From positions 1 through 64,000 of the forward strand of contig NZ_JBFDAE010000011.1 in NCBI RefSeq assembly GCF_040720935.1: 64,000 nt of DNA, written 5' to 3'. The first letter of the stretch is position 1. Each line of letters opens with the position of its first letter. The notes under the pieces are model-generated. The model saw only the letters and a list, made by a program, of their open reading frames with translations, was not told where the DNA came from and did not search any database. Source of the stretch: Jejuia sp040720935. GTDB taxonomy: Bacteria; Bacteroidota; Bacteroidia; Flavobacteriales; Flavobacteriaceae. Positions 1 through 7,834 of the stretch are shown in pieces. The position numbers and the translations under genes are program-made.

Positions 1-30
1 GTCTTCGTTTAATAAATCTTCTGGTTTCAT
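1..30 (-). CDS. Start of a transposase-like gene, probably IS256 family (partial)
   Basis: An ATG on the minus strand at base 30 opens a frame reading MKPEDLLNED that runs off the window edge. From memory this resembles the N-termini of IS256-family (mutator-type) transposases in Bacteroidota, but only ten codons are visible, so the family call is recall rather than demonstration. Its promoter side carries an inverted repeat and a strong palindrome (31-113), which fits an insertion sequence end. The expected neighbour after thrB on this strand would be thrC, whose product does not start this way. Confidence 0.4.
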   Translation of the reverse strand, partial: MKPEDLLNED

Positions 31-113
31 AAGTGTGTAAAATTTAAAGTTAATAAAATAAAAAACTCAGGATTGAATTCAATCCTGAGTTTTTGAAACT
101 TACACACTTTATG
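28..113. mobile_element. Possible end of an IS256-like insertion sequence
   Basis: The stretch AAGTGTGTAA (31-40) is repeated in inverted orientation as TTACACACTT (100-109). The two arms bracket a 34-bp perfect palindrome and lie directly upstream of the transposase-like start codon at base 30. Such an end would carry the terminal inverted repeat plus a terminator that blocks outside transcription. The other end and any target duplication are outside the window, so the boundary near 113 is inferred. Confidence 0.35.
61..94. terminator. Perfect palindrome, bidirectional terminator-like
   Basis: A 34-bp perfect palindrome with arms AAAAACTCAGGATTGAA and its complement has no unpaired bases. 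It starts with an A-run and ends with a T-run, so it would terminate transcription in both directions. It lies between thrB and the transposase-like gene. Confidence 0.5.
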
Positions 114-126
114 GGTTAGTGCCCAG

Positions 127-268
127 CAGACACTTCCCGTCTCCCGTCACCGGTCTTCCGTCTTCCGTCAAATTATTTTACATTTTTTCTCCAACAGACA
201 CCTCCCGTCTCCCGTCATCCGTCTCCCGTCATCCGTCTTCTGTCATCCGTCTTCTGTCAAATTATTTT
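127..268. repeat. Degenerate tandem repeat downstream of thrB
   Basis: Two related blocks (127-179 and 195-268) each begin CAGACAC, continue with several copies of a 7-bp unit close to CCGTCTC or CCGTCAT, and end CAAATTATTTT. The final block supplies the last three codons and stop of thrB, so the repeat grew out of, or was copied from, the end of that gene. No reading frame in it is convincing. Confidence 0.75.
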
Positions 269-1177
269 CACCCCCCCAGTATTAATCTTCGACACATGCA
301 TATCAAAATCAATTACTAAATCGGAATACACATTTTCAATCACTTCTTTAACTTTTAGTGCGACATCTTTTCCTTTACATATGGAAAAAATCGATGGACC
401 TGAACCTGAAATACCGCAGCCTAAAGCACCTTCGGATAAGGCGGCATATTTTACATCTGCAAAAAGCGGAATAAGTTTGCTTCTATGGGGCTCTATAGCT
501 ACGTCGTGCAATGAATCTTTCATTAAGTCATAATCGCTTGTATGTAAGGCGTGCACTAAACTTCCAAGGTTTGCCCATTGCGCTATCGCATCGCTTAAAT
601 CGATTTTTTTTGGTAGTAAGCTTCTGGCTTCAGATGTTTTTATTTCAATTTGCGGATGAATGATGGTTGCATACAAATCATCTGGAGTTGGAATTTCTAA
701 AATCTGTAAAGGCGACACACTTTTAACCAAAGTAAATCCACCAAAAAGGGCGGGAGCGAGGTTGTCGGCGTGCTCACATTTACTTGCGATTGCTTCTCCT
801 TTTATCGCAAATTGGGTTAACTGTGTTTTGTTGAATGGCTTTCCTAATATTTCGTTCATTCCAAAAACACTACCAACGGCACTTGCAGCACTACTACCAA
901 TACCACTTCCAGGTTTTATGTTTTTATAGATTTCAATTTCAAAACCAAAATCAACATCAATCGCTTCATACATGGCCAATGCCGAAACACCTGCAACATT
1001 CAATTCCGCTTCAAAAGGCAAATCGAAACCTTCAATTTTAGTAATAAAAATTCCTTTTTTGTCGGTTTTTCTAATGACCATTTCATCGCCAACAGTGTCT
1101 AGGCAAAAGCCCATAACATCAAAACCACAAGCTACATTGGCGACTGTTGCTGGAGAAAATATTTTTATTTCGTTCAT
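257..1177 (-). CDS. thrB: Homoserine kinase
   Basis: ThrB phosphorylates homoserine to O-phosphohomoserine with ATP, the step before threonine synthase. The 306-residue length is normal for the family. The GHMP-kinase phosphate-binding loop PGSGIGSSAASAVG lies near residue 90. A glycine-rich C-terminal motif (GCGISGSGPSIFSI) near residue 250 is also typical of the superfamily. The frame starts ATGAACGAAATA. It follows thrA on the same strand after about 270 bp of repeat-filled DNA. Its last codons lie inside the downstream repeat at 127-268. No thrC follows within the visible sequence. Confidence 0.95.
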   Translation of the reverse strand: MNEIKIFSPATVANVACGFDVMGFCLDTVGDEMVIRKTDKKGIFITKIEGFDLPFEAELNVAGVSALAMYEAIDVDFGFEIEIYKNIKPGSGIGSSAASAVGSVFGMNEILGKPFNKTQLTQFAIKGEAIASKCEHADNLAPALFGGFTLVKSVSPLQILEIPTPDDLYATIIHPQIEIKTSEARSLLPKKIDLSDAIAQWANLGSLVHALHTSDYDLMKDSLHDVAIEPHRSKLIPLFADVKYAALSEGALGCGISGSGPSIFSICKGKDVALKVKEVIENVYSDLVIDFDMHVSKINTGGVKII

Positions 1178-1193
1178 TTAATTATCTCTTTGT

Positions 1194-1213
1194 CATTCCC
1201 GCGAAGGCGGGAA
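1194..1213. repeat. Short palindromic dispersed-repeat hairpin
   Basis: ATTCCCGC and GCGGGAAT form an 8-bp stem with a GAAG loop just upstream of the thrB start. Hairpins of this sequence type (ATTCCCGCCTTCGCGGGAAT) are common intergenic repeats in Flavobacteriaceae. It sits inside the thrA-thrB transcript, where it could affect mRNA stability or processing. Confidence 0.6.
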
Positions 1214-1251
1214 TCTCATAAAATTGATTTCAATTCAAAATTTACTCGTCT

Positions 1252-1292
1252 TTATTCTCTTCTCTTTATTCTCTTCTCTTTATTCTCTATTC
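1252..1292. repeat. Short tandem repeat, CTCTTTATTCTCTT type
   Basis: About three copies of a 14-bp unit built from CTCTTCTCTTTATT stand between thrA and thrB. It is low in complexity and non-coding on both strands. Confidence 0.6.
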
Positions 1293-1347
1293 CTTAGCCC
1301 CATTTCTTTCATTTTATTCCCAGGCTTTTATTTTTTATTTGTTTTTT

Positions 1348-1448
1348 ACTCCTAACTCCTAACTCCTAACTCCTAACTCCTAACTCCTAACTCCTAACTC
1401 CTAACTCCTAACTCCTAACTCCTAACTCCTAACTCCTAACTCCTAACT
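1348..1448. repeat. Heptanucleotide tandem repeat, (ACTCCTA)n, about 14 copies
   Basis: The 7-bp unit ACTCCTA is repeated without interruption for about 101 bp, ending 3 bp before the thrA stop codon. On the transcribed strand the unit is TAGGAGT. Perfect copies point to recent slippage expansion and a likely length-variable locus. Confidence 0.95.
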
Positions 1449-1451
1449 GAA

Positions 1452-3896
1452 TTAATCATTCCCCAATCTAATAATATCCGCAAATAATCCAGAAGCTGTT
1501 ACATCTGCACCTGCACCAGCACCCTTAATAATCATAGGTTGTTGCGAATAGCGTTGTGTGTAAAACATCACGATATTATCGCTGCCTTCTAAATTAGAAA
1601 ACGGATGACCTTCCGGGATTTCCTGCAAACTCACACTCGCTTTTCCATCATCAAATTTAGCGACATATTTTAACTGACAGTTGTTCGCTTTCGCGGAAGC
1701 ATATAAACTTTGGTAATGTGCTTCGTCTGCAATTAAAGTGTCGTAGAAATCATCAACAGAATCGCTTTTTAATCCTGATGGCGATAAGAACGGTGTGTTT
1801 TCAATATCTTCTAAATTCATTGCGACACCACTTTCCCTAGCCAAAATTAAAATTTTACGCGCCACATCTACACCGCTTAAATCTATCCTTGGATCTGGTT
1901 CTGTATAACCTTCGGCACCAGCTTGTTTTACAACATCGTAAAACTTAGTGGTATCATTAAAATTATTAAACACATAATTTAAACTTCCTGATAAAACGGC
2001 TTGAATGGACGTTACCTTATCGCCCGAAGCAATTAAGTTATTTAGTGTATCAATTATGGGTAAACCTGCGCCCACATTGGTTTCAAATAAATATGGTGCG
2101 TTATATTTAAGCGATAATCGTTTTAATTCTTTATAGTTATTAAATTCACTTGAACAGGCAATTTTGTTACACGCTACAACAGCGATGCTTTCCCTTAAAT
2201 ATTTTGCGTATAGCCCTGCAATGTCTTTATTAGCAGTAACATCAACAAAAATACTGTTCCGTAAATTTAATGCTTTGGCCTTTTCGAAAAAGCCTTCCAA
2301 AGATGCTTTTTCGCCATTTGCCAATTGTTCTTTCCAGTTTTTTAAAGCGATGCCACTTTCACCAAAAATCATGGTTCTAGAATTTGATAATCCTGCAACG
2401 CGCAAGTTGATTTTAAGGTTTTCTTTTAAATACTTTTTTTGTTGATGAATTTGTTCCACTAATTTTTCTCCAACATTTCCAACGCCCGTAATAAATACGT
2501 TTAGTTGTTTTGTCATGGTTTCAAAAAATGCTTCATGCAACGTATTTAAAGCTTTTTTTACATCAGTTTCATCTATAACTGCCGAAATGTTTTTTTCTGA
2601 AGCACCTTGGGCAATCGCTCTAATATTTATGTTATTCTTACCTAAAGTGCTGAACATTTTTCCACTAATACCTTGATGGTTTTTCATGTTTTCGCCTACC
2701 AAAGCTATAATAGATAAATTGGTTTCAACAATTATAGGATCTATTTTATGAAGCTCAATTTCATTTTCAAAGGTAATATCAATAGCCGTTTTTGCGATTT
2801 CAACATCTTTTTCCTCTATACCCAAACAAATAGAATGTTCCGAAGATGCTTGGGTTATTAAAATCACATTAATTTTTTCGTTGGATAATGTCTCAAAGAG
2901 ACGTCTTGAAAACCCAGGAATACCAACCATTCCAGTACCTTGAAGTGTTAAAAGTGCAATATTTGAAATATTGGAAATACCCTTAACAGGAGAACTGGAC
3001 CCGTTTGCATCCTTAGAAATAATAGTACCTACCGCTTCTGGATCCATAGTGTTTTTTATATGAATGGGGATATCTAAATCCAACACAGGTTGCACCGTTG
3101 GTGGATAGAGTACTTTAGCACCAAAGTGTGATAACTCCATGGCTTCCTGATACGAAATAGTTTCGATAGGGTAGGCCTGTTTTACCAATTTAGGATTTGT
3201 TGTAAACATACCGCTTACGTCTGTCCAAATCTCTAATTGTTTTACATGTAAAGCTGCGGCAACTATAGCAGCAGAAAAATCTGAACCACCACGACCAAGC
3301 GTTGTTTGTTCTCCATTAGCAGAATTCGCCACAAACCCAGGAAGGATTGTGATTTTTTGTGCAGCAGATTTAAAATAGTCTATAATATTTTTGTTTGTAT
3401 CCTTAAAATAAACTTCAGCTTTTGTAAAATTAGAATTTGTTACAACAAGCTCTTGGGAATTTTTACGTTCAGCAGAAAGTCCTCTGTTTTTCATTGTTTC
3501 AGCAATGATAAAAGAGGATAACAATTCGCCGAAACTTACCAGTTTATCTGATGTTTTAGGAGATAATTCATTAATTAAATAAATACCTTCCAGCAAACTT
3601 TTAAGGGCCTCTAATCTTTCTTCAACAAAACTTAAAATCGAGCTATTTCCGTTAGGGTTTAACTCCTTAATAATACTGAAATGACTATTTTTTATGATAT
3701 CAAACGTGTCCTTAAAAGCCTCGTCTTTATTTTGTGCCTGTTGTCCAGCAAGCAGTAGTTTATCTGTAATGCCGCCAACTGCGGAAACCACACATACTAC
3801 GTTACTGTCTTTTGAATAGGCATCTAAAATGTTTATGACTCTATTTATATTTTTTGAAGAACCTACAGAAGTTCCTCCGAATTTCAAAACCTTCAT
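1452..3896 (-). CDS. thrA: Bifunctional aspartokinase / homoserine dehydrogenase
   Basis: This fusion carries out the first and third steps from aspartate to threonine and methionine. The N-terminal aspartokinase begins KFGGTSVG (residues 5-12). It is followed by tandem ACT-type regulatory domains (roughly residues 310-460), which usually bind threonine for feedback inhibition. The NAD(P)-binding fold of homoserine dehydrogenase starts near residue 465 with the glycine motif TGVGNVGE. Length (814 residues) matches E. coli ThrA. The gene follows a threonine-rich leader peptide (3979-4086), which suggests transcript-level control by threonyl-tRNA supply. thrB lies downstream. Confidence 0.96.
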   Translation of the reverse strand: MKVLKFGGTSVGSSKNINRVINILDAYSKDSNVVCVVSAVGGITDKLLLAGQQAQNKDEAFKDTFDIIKNSHFSIIKELNPNGNSSILSFVEERLEALKSLLEGIYLINELSPKTSDKLVSFGELLSSFIIAETMKNRGLSAERKNSQELVVTNSNFTKAEVYFKDTNKNIIDYFKSAAQKITILPGFVANSANGEQTTLGRGGSDFSAAIVAAALHVKQLEIWTDVSGMFTTNPKLVKQAYPIETISYQEAMELSHFGAKVLYPPTVQPVLDLDIPIHIKNTMDPEAVGTIISKDANGSSSPVKGISNISNIALLTLQGTGMVGIPGFSRRLFETLSNEKINVILITQASSEHSICLGIEEKDVEIAKTAIDITFENEIELHKIDPIIVETNLSIIALVGENMKNHQGISGKMFSTLGKNNINIRAIAQGASEKNISAVIDETDVKKALNTLHEAFFETMTKQLNVFITGVGNVGEKLVEQIHQQKKYLKENLKINLRVAGLSNSRTMIFGESGIALKNWKEQLANGEKASLEGFFEKAKALNLRNSIFVDVTANKDIAGLYAKYLRESIAVVACNKIACSSEFNNYKELKRLSLKYNAPYLFETNVGAGLPIIDTLNNLIASGDKVTSIQAVLSGSLNYVFNNFNDTTKFYDVVKQAGAEGYTEPDPRIDLSGVDVARKILILARESGVAMNLEDIENTPFLSPSGLKSDSVDDFYDTLIADEAHYQSLYASAKANNCQLKYVAKFDDGKASVSLQEIPEGHPFSNLEGSDNIVMFYTQRYSQQPMIIKGAGAGADVTASGLFADIIRLGND

Positions 3897-3935
3897 TTTT
3901 TAATGAATTGATAGTTAAAATAATTACTTGTGAAA

Positions 3936-3956
3936 TTGCAATTAAAAAAATTGCAA
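3936..3956 (-). terminator. Hairpin in the thrA leader, possible attenuator
   Basis: TTGCAATT and AATTGCAA form an 8-bp stem with a 5-base loop about 40 bp before thrA and 23 bp after the leader peptide stop. It is AT-rich and followed by only TTTC, so it is a weak terminator on its own. Another 5-bp stem (AACCC/GGGTT) overlaps the end of the leader peptide at about 3985-3998. An attenuator is inferred from position. Confidence 0.3.
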
Positions 3957-3978
3957 CAATAGCCCGAAGAATATATAA

Positions 3979-4086
3979 TTAGTAACCCCAAAGGGTTGTA
4001 GTATTTGTAGTGAATCCATAAATAAAAGTAGTTCCTCTAAGATTAGAAGAACTTAAAACACTCATATTTTGATTTGATAGATTCAT
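3979..4086 (-). CDS. thrL: Threonine-operon leader peptide (35 residues)
   Basis: A short open frame lies between a TAnnTTTG promoter box and thrA. It encodes 35 residues, seven of them threonine. Six of these cluster in the second half, including the run TTNTTT, just before the C-terminal LWGY. The arrangement of promoter, short Thr-rich ORF, hairpins and thrA is that of an attenuation leader: when charged Thr-tRNA is scarce, a ribosome stalled at the Thr codons would change folding of the downstream RNA. The symbol is by analogy with enteric thrL; there is no evident sequence homology. Confidence 0.65.
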   Translation of the reverse strand: MNLSNQNMSVLSSSNLRGTTFIYGFTTNTTTLWGY

Positions 4087-4107
4087 TATAATTATACAAT
4101 ATCAGCC

Positions 4108-4115
4108 CAAAAGTA
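4108..4115 (-). promoter_or_regulatory. Bacteroidota -7 promoter box for the thr operon
   Basis: TACTTTTG on the minus strand fits TAnnTTTG. It lies 21 bp before the leader peptide ATG, which would give a 5' leader of about 15 bases. No clear TTTG -33 box is seen at the usual distance. Confidence 0.55.
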
Positions 4116-4237
4116 TTACATTTAGCCTAATAAAAAAACTAAAAACAATTTTTTGTAAAATTCTTATGGAGAACGTTTTTGATTTTAAGAAAACCAATGA
4201 TATCTCCACAGAATTAAAAAATCAATAATATAAGTAC

Positions 4238-5815
4238 ATGAAGATATTTTCTAAAGAACAAATCTACGAAGGAGATAGGCTAACGGCAGAGCGTCAAAAC
4301 ATAACTTCAACAGAATTAATGGAACGTGCAGGCATCCAAATTTTTAATTGGATGCATATGCGGATGCAAGGTGCGCAAGTGCCTATCCATATTTTTTGTG
4401 GGATTGGTAATAATGGAGGCGATGGTTTGGTTTTAGCCCGGCATTTAATTTTAGATGGCTATAACGTGAAAACTTATGTAGTGAACTGTAGCGATAAGCG
4501 TTCGAAAGATTTTTTGGTTAATTACGACCGTATTAAAAATGTGACTAAAGAATGGCCCACACTTTTAAGTTGTCAAGAAGATTTTCCTGAAATGCACCCA
4601 GATGATATTATTGTTGATGCTGTTTTTGGAATAGGGCTTAACCGTCCCGTGGATGATTGGGTAAAAGGATTATTTATGCATTTTAGGACTAGTAAAGCAT
4701 TTACGCTTTCGGTTGATATTCCTTCAGGATTACATACAGATGACGCTGTTGAGGATGAAGATGCTGTAGTTTGGGCAGGGTTTACATTGAGTTTTGCATC
4801 TCCAAAATTGGTATTCTTTTTACCTGAAACTGCAAAATTCACACTCCAATGGGAAATTTTGGATATTGGGTTAGATCCAGAATATTTGCACACCACGGAA
4901 ACTGAAGTTGAGCTTATTGGAAAGCGTGAAATTTTACCTAATTACATGCCAAGAGATAAGTTTTCGCATAAAGGACAGTTTGGTCATGCATTAATTATTG
5001 GGGGAAGTTATGGGAAAATAGGTGCTGTTACCTTGACAAGTAGGGCCGCTTTGTCTGCTGGTGCTGGTTTGGTTTCTGCGTATGTTCCAAAATGCGGCTA
5101 TGTGCCTTTGCAAGCGTCTTTTCCTGAAGCTATGGTAATTACCGATACAGATGAAGCGAAAATAACTGCCATTAAATTTGACATTGAACCTACCGTGGTT
5201 GCTTTTGGAATAGGAGCGGGGGCGGATACAAAAACAGTTAATGCTTTTGAAGCGTTTCTAAAAACGAATGAAGCACCATTGGTTATAGATGCCGATGGTT
5301 TAAATATTTTAGCGAAAAAGAAAGCATTATTGAAATTGTTACCAGAATTATCTATTCTAACACCGCACCCAAAAGAACTTGAAAGATTGGTTGGGAAATG
5401 GAAAGATGATTTTGATAAATTGAAAAAAGTAAAAGCTTTTACTAAAAAATATAAGCTTATAGTTGTTGTAAAAGGGGCAAATACGATTACTGCTTTTAAT
5501 GATTCATTTTATATAAATACCACAGGAAACCCTGGTTTAGCAACAGCAGGAAGTGGCGATGTTTTAACTGGAATTATTACTGGTTTAATTGCCCAAGGTT
5601 ATCATCCATCAGTTGCTGCGATTTTTGGTGTGTATTTACATGGGAAATCTGCGGATATTGCAGTTGAGGATTTTGGCTATCAAAGTTTAATAGCGAGCCA
5701 TGTGATTGAGTATTTGGGCGAAGCATATATTGATTTGTTTAAGCAGCCAGAGCAGGTGCATCAGCCTCAGGAAGAACCTGACGAAACACAAAGGAAACAA
5801 AAACAGAAAAAATAA
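4238..5815 (+). CDS. nnr: Bifunctional NAD(P)HX epimerase / ADP-dependent NAD(P)HX dehydratase
   Basis: This repair enzyme restores hydrated NADH and NADPH. The N-terminal half is the YjeF_N epimerase domain with the glycine-rich loop GIGNNGGDGLVLARHL near residues 51-66. The C-terminal half is the ribokinase-like dehydratase, with GQFGHALIIGGSYGKIGA near residue 247 and GNPGLATAGSGDVLTGI near residue 430. Length (525) fits the fused bacterial form. A Lys/Gln/Glu-rich tail of about 20 residues ends the protein and looks disordered. The gene stands alone between the divergent thr operon and a shared terminator. Confidence 0.93.
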   Translation: MKIFSKEQIYEGDRLTAERQNITSTELMERAGIQIFNWMHMRMQGAQVPIHIFCGIGNNGGDGLVLARHLILDGYNVKTYVVNCSDKRSKDFLVNYDRIKNVTKEWPTLLSCQEDFPEMHPDDIIVDAVFGIGLNRPVDDWVKGLFMHFRTSKAFTLSVDIPSGLHTDDAVEDEDAVVWAGFTLSFASPKLVFFLPETAKFTLQWEILDIGLDPEYLHTTETEVELIGKREILPNYMPRDKFSHKGQFGHALIIGGSYGKIGAVTLTSRAALSAGAGLVSAYVPKCGYVPLQASFPEAMVITDTDEAKITAIKFDIEPTVVAFGIGAGADTKTVNAFEAFLKTNEAPLVIDADGLNILAKKKALLKLLPELSILTPHPKELERLVGKWKDDFDKLKKVKAFTKKYKLIVVVKGANTITAFNDSFYINTTGNPGLATAGSGDVLTGIITGLIAQGYHPSVAAIFGVYLHGKSADIAVEDFGYQSLIASHVIEYLGEAYIDLFKQPEQVHQPQEEPDETQRKQKQKK

Positions 5816-5841
5816 AAAAGTCGCAATTTGCGACTTTTTTT
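5814..5841. terminator. Bidirectional terminator between nnr and a convergent gene
   Basis: AAAAAAGTCGCAA and TTGCGACTTTTTT form a near-perfect stem that begins at the nnr stop codon. With A- and T-runs on both sides it can serve nnr and the convergent TlpA-like gene. Confidence 0.85.
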
Positions 5842-5864
5842 ATGGAATCCTATTTAGTGTTAAA

Positions 5865-6902
5865 CTATATATCCAATTCAGAAAATAAATCTTTCAATCC
5901 TGGACTCGAAGGTCTAGGTGCATCGGGATTTACAATATTTCCTGCTGGATCTATTAAGATAAATCGGGGAATGCCTTGAATCTTGTAGTCCAGTACAAAT
6001 TGTGACATGCCTCCTTTAGGTGCAAATAATTGAATACCGCCTAATTGTTTATCTTTTATCATTTTTTTCCAATCTTCACGCGCTTTATCCCAAGAACCGC
6101 CGTGTGTTCTGTCATCATCAATGGACAAGCTTACAAACTGAATATTTTTACCATGGTATGCTTTCTCTAAACGTTTCAATGCTGGAATTTCAGCTTTACA
6201 TGGGCCGCACCACGTAGCCCAAACATCAATGTAAGTGTATTTTCCTTTTAAATCGGATAATGACGTTGTTGTGCCATCATAATTTTCGTAATCTTCAAAA
6301 ACTGGCGACGGACTTCCTTTTGATAAAGTCTCTAAAAGACCAACTCTTTCATCTAAAAATCTGTTATACATGGTTTTTAACTTTTCAAAATCGCTATCCG
6401 GACTTTTAAAAAATTCAGCCCCTAAATCTTTGTTTTTTTCTTTTAAATCTGCATATCCTTGGGTTAGGTTTTTTAAAACATCTTTAAGTTCTTCAGGAGA
6501 TTTAGACATTAAATTCGCACTTAAATACTTTTTTTGAAGCAGTACATTTTCGGCATAAAAATTACTTTTATTGGCATCGTAACCAGTAAATTTTAAAGTC
6601 TCATCAAAATTATCAATATCAAATGCAACTGAAGATTCGGTATCATTTTTCAAATAAAGATTTCCAAATTCGTTGCCTAACTTAAAGGTGTATCTTCCTG
6701 CTTCAACTTTAAGGGTATCACTAAAAGTACCATCTTCATTAATCGTGATGTCTTTTTTAAAACCACTAGCTTGATTAAAAACCGTGAATTTAGAAATAGT
6801 GCCTTTGTTATCTATTTTTCCAGATAAGGTTGCATAATCTTTTGGCTCTGTTTTACAGGCTAAAATTGTTAGTATGGATAGTAGGCTAAGTAATTTATTC
6901 AT
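5865..6902 (-). CDS. TlpA-like thioredoxin-fold lipoprotein
   Basis: This is a predicted periplasm-facing thiol-disulfide reductase. The N-terminus is a lipoprotein signal ending LTILAC, with Cys16 as the lipidation site. A DUF4369-like beta-rich domain (about residues 25-130) precedes a linker and a C-terminal thioredoxin domain with the active site WATWCGPC near residue 229. A cis-proline-type segment (IQGIPRFILID) follows near residue 314. The 345-residue length and domain order are common for the AhpC/TSA-TlpA lipoproteins of Bacteroidota. Its partner substrate cannot be told from context. Confidence 0.88.
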   Translation of the reverse strand: MNKLLSLLSILTILACKTEPKDYATLSGKIDNKGTISKFTVFNQASGFKKDITINEDGTFSDTLKVEAGRYTFKLGNEFGNLYLKNDTESSVAFDIDNFDETLKFTGYDANKSNFYAENVLLQKKYLSANLMSKSPEELKDVLKNLTQGYADLKEKNKDLGAEFFKSPDSDFEKLKTMYNRFLDERVGLLETLSKGSPSPVFEDYENYDGTTTSLSDLKGKYTYIDVWATWCGPCKAEIPALKRLEKAYHGKNIQFVSLSIDDDRTHGGSWDKAREDWKKMIKDKQLGGIQLFAPKGGMSQFVLDYKIQGIPRFILIDPAGNIVNPDAPRPSSPGLKDLFSELDI

Positions 6903-6926
6903 AATCGATGTTAATTTTTAAAAGTG

Positions 6927-6934
6927 CAAAATTA
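6927..6934 (-). promoter_or_regulatory. -7 promoter box for the TlpA-like gene
   Basis: TAATTTTG on the minus strand fits TAnnTTTG, 24 bp before the start codon. No clear -33 box is visible. Confidence 0.4.
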
Positions 6935-6973
6935 AATAAAAAGGGGATTGTTTCATTGAATTTTAACACTAGT

Positions 6974-7834
6974 TTAGGTGTTTAGCGTATGTGTTAACGA
7001 CTCATAATCAACTATTTTAGGAATAATATCCAAAGCTTTTAATTGTTTTTGAACATTCATAATAGTTGACTCGTCAATCAATTCTTGAGACCATTCGGTA
7101 ATTTCCAACCATTCTTGAACATCTTCTATTTGTTGTTTGTAGCGGTTTGCAATTGTTCTGTCAATACTTGGAATATCCTTAAATTCTGAAGTGGTAGCAT
7201 TTACAATTTTCAAAATAGTTTTAAGTATGTCTTCATCGTTTTTTATAAAATCTTCCCGAACGGCAATAACAAAACAGGGCCATGGCGACGGGCAATCATC
7301 AATGCGTCTAAAAACACCATTGTCAACTATGGGTTTGGTGGTGTATTTTTCCCAAAGGAAATAATCTGCTTTATTATTCGTAAGTCCTTCAATAGCGCCT
7401 TCCAAATTATTAATCACTTCAAAATCCAAATCTTTTTCTAAATTCCAATTGTTATTCTGGGCATTGATATAAGCCATTAAATGAGACCCCGAACCATAGC
7501 GACTTATAGCCGCTTTTGTGCCTTTTAAATCGTCATTTTTTTTATAAGGAGAATGGTCTGCTACATGCACACCCCAAATAAGTGGTGTTTCCACGAAAGT
7601 CTGCACTATTTTACTCGGGTTTCCAGCAATGATATCTTTAATGATGCCTTCGGTTAAAATGACGGCAATATCAATATCTCCGTTTCTTAAACCTTTGCAC
7701 ATGGCTCCCGTTCCTCCTGGGTAATCGTGCCACCTTAAATTAATGCCTTCGTCCTTATATTCTCCATTTTTTAAGCTTAAATACCAAGCTAAATTGAAAT
7801 GCTCTGGCACACCGCCAATATTTACTGTCTTCAT
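6974..7834 (-). CDS. Periplasmic-binding-protein-like (NMT1/SsuA type), apparently cytoplasmic
   Basis: The fold resembles type 2 substrate-binding proteins of the NMT1/TauA/SsuA group: an N-terminal strand (VNIGGVPEHFNLAWYLSL), a GGTGAMCKGLRNGDIDIAVI segment typical of the ligand-pocket strand-helix, and a later FVIAVREDF strand. The protein begins MKTVNIGGV with no signal peptide or lipobox, so it may be cytoplasmic rather than part of an ABC importer. No permease or ATPase lies nearby. The start codon abuts the stop of the upstream nucleoside phosphorylase, so the two are co-translated. Ligand unknown. Confidence 0.75.
   Translation of the reverse strand: MKTVNIGGVPEHFNLAWYLSLKNGEYKDEGINLRWHDYPGGTGAMCKGLRNGDIDIAVILTEGIIKDIIAGNPSKIVQTFVETPLIWGVHVADHSPYKKNDDLKGTKAAISRYGSGSHLMAYINAQNNNWNLEKDLDFEVINNLEGAIEGLTNNKADYFLWEKYTTKPIVDNGVFRRIDDCPSPWPCFVIAVREDFIKNDEDILKTILKIVNATTSEFKDIPSIDRTIANRYKQQIEDVQEWLEITEWSQELIDESTIMNVQKQLKALDIIPKIVDYESLTHTLNT

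Noticed and set aside
119..319. A 66-codon plus-strand frame opposite the end of thrB
   Set aside because: It is made mostly of the tandem repeat and antisense thrB, with a Ser/Pro-rich composition typical of translated repeat DNA.
4166..4228. A 20-codon frame (MENVFDFKKTNDISTELKNQ) just upstream of nnr
   Set aside because: It has no promoter box of its own, no amino-acid bias and no link to nnr regulation. Short frames of this size are expected by chance in AT-rich DNA.
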